DNA from: an uncultured Rhodospirillales bacterium
GTDB lineage: Bacteria; Pseudomonadota; Alphaproteobacteria; Acetobacterales; Acetobacteraceae
Reading direction: 5' to 3'
DNA length: 6,622 nt
NCBI GenBank assembly: GCA_903904805.1
Contig: CAIVDX010000426.1
Location: 1 to 6,622 of the forward strand
The stretch's first letter is position 1. Each line of letters opens with the position of its first letter. The translations under genes and the position numbers were made by a program. This document shows positions 6,480 to 6,622 of the stretch, piece by piece. The notes beneath the pieces are model-generated. The model searched no databases, was not told the DNA's origin, and was given only the letters and a program-made list of their open reading frames with translations.

Positions 6480-6622
6480 TCAGAACGCGACGCGATCGGC
6501 ACCCTTCAGCGCCAGCATCTCGCGCGCCTCAGTGGGCGACGCAACTGTCAGCCCGAGCTCCTCGACGATGCGGCGGATCTTGGCGACCTGCTCTGCATTG
6601 GACGTGGCGAGCTTGCCGCGGC
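6480..6622 (-). CDS. Beta-keto acid cleavage enzyme (BKACE, DUF849), C-terminal part (runs off right edge)
   Basis: Only the last 46 complete codons and the TGA are in the window; the 5' end lies beyond the right edge. The visible tail includes KLATSNAEQVAKIRRIVEEL, then GLTVASPTEAREMLALKG and a final DRVAF. This matches the C-terminal helix and tail of BKACE proteins (the 3-keto-5-aminohexanoate cleavage enzyme family), zinc-dependent TIM-barrel enzymes that cleave a beta-keto acid with acetyl-CoA to give acetoacetate and a CoA ester. The zinc ligands and substrate-specificity residues are outside the window, so the substrate cannot be assigned. It runs in the same direction as the cassette but has no evident functional link to it. 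No hairpin with a T-run follows the stop, so read-through into the transketolase genes is possible. Confidence 0.82.
   Translation of the reverse strand, partial: RGKLATSNAEQVAKIRRIVEELGLTVASPTEAREMLALKGADRVAF

Overview
The window is most consistent with an alphaproteobacterium, possibly Rhizobiales or Acetobacteraceae. This rests on GC-rich coding DNA, tightly packed one-way genes with ATGA overlaps, and the resemblance of the flanking glutathione S-transferase and beta-keto acid cleavage enzyme fragments to proteins of that class. The genus cannot be fixed from the sequence. Every recognised gene lies on the minus strand, so transcription runs from right to left.

Layout in transcription order: (1) the C-terminal 46 codons of a beta-keto acid cleavage enzyme (BKACE, DUF849), ending at 6480; (2) a 117-base gap with a 10-bp palindrome and a weak extended -10 element; (3) a split transketolase-like pair, N-terminal subunit 5559-6362 and C-terminal subunit 4645-5562, joined by an ATGA overlap; (4) a 661-residue protein, 2663-4648, again joined by ATGA, which fuses an NAD-dependent sugar epimerase/dehydratase to a DPM1/GtrB-like family 2 glycosyltransferase with two C-terminal membrane segments; (5) a GtrA-like small membrane protein, 2272-2661, starting one base after the fusion's stop codon; (6) a 129-base gap, then a multi-spanning GT39/ArnT-like glycosyltransferase, 439-2142, best started at a GTG behind a GGAGG; (7) a 273-base gap, then the first 55 codons of a glutathione S-transferase running off the left edge.

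The five central genes read as one cell-envelope glycosylation cassette. The transketolase pair and the epimerase domain would make or remodel an activated sugar in the cytoplasm. The fused GT2 domain would load it onto a polyprenyl phosphate at the inner membrane face, GtrA would help move the lipid-linked sugar across, and the GT39 enzyme would transfer it to an acceptor outside the cytoplasm such as lipopolysaccharide or another envelope lipid or polymer. The sugar and the acceptor are not identifiable from the sequence. The fusion of a nucleotide-sugar enzyme to the lipid-loading transferase, next to a transketolase pair, is the most unusual element.

I saw no tRNA, rRNA, CRISPR array, insertion sequence or convincing rho-independent terminator. 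No gene-free stretch exceeds 300 bases.
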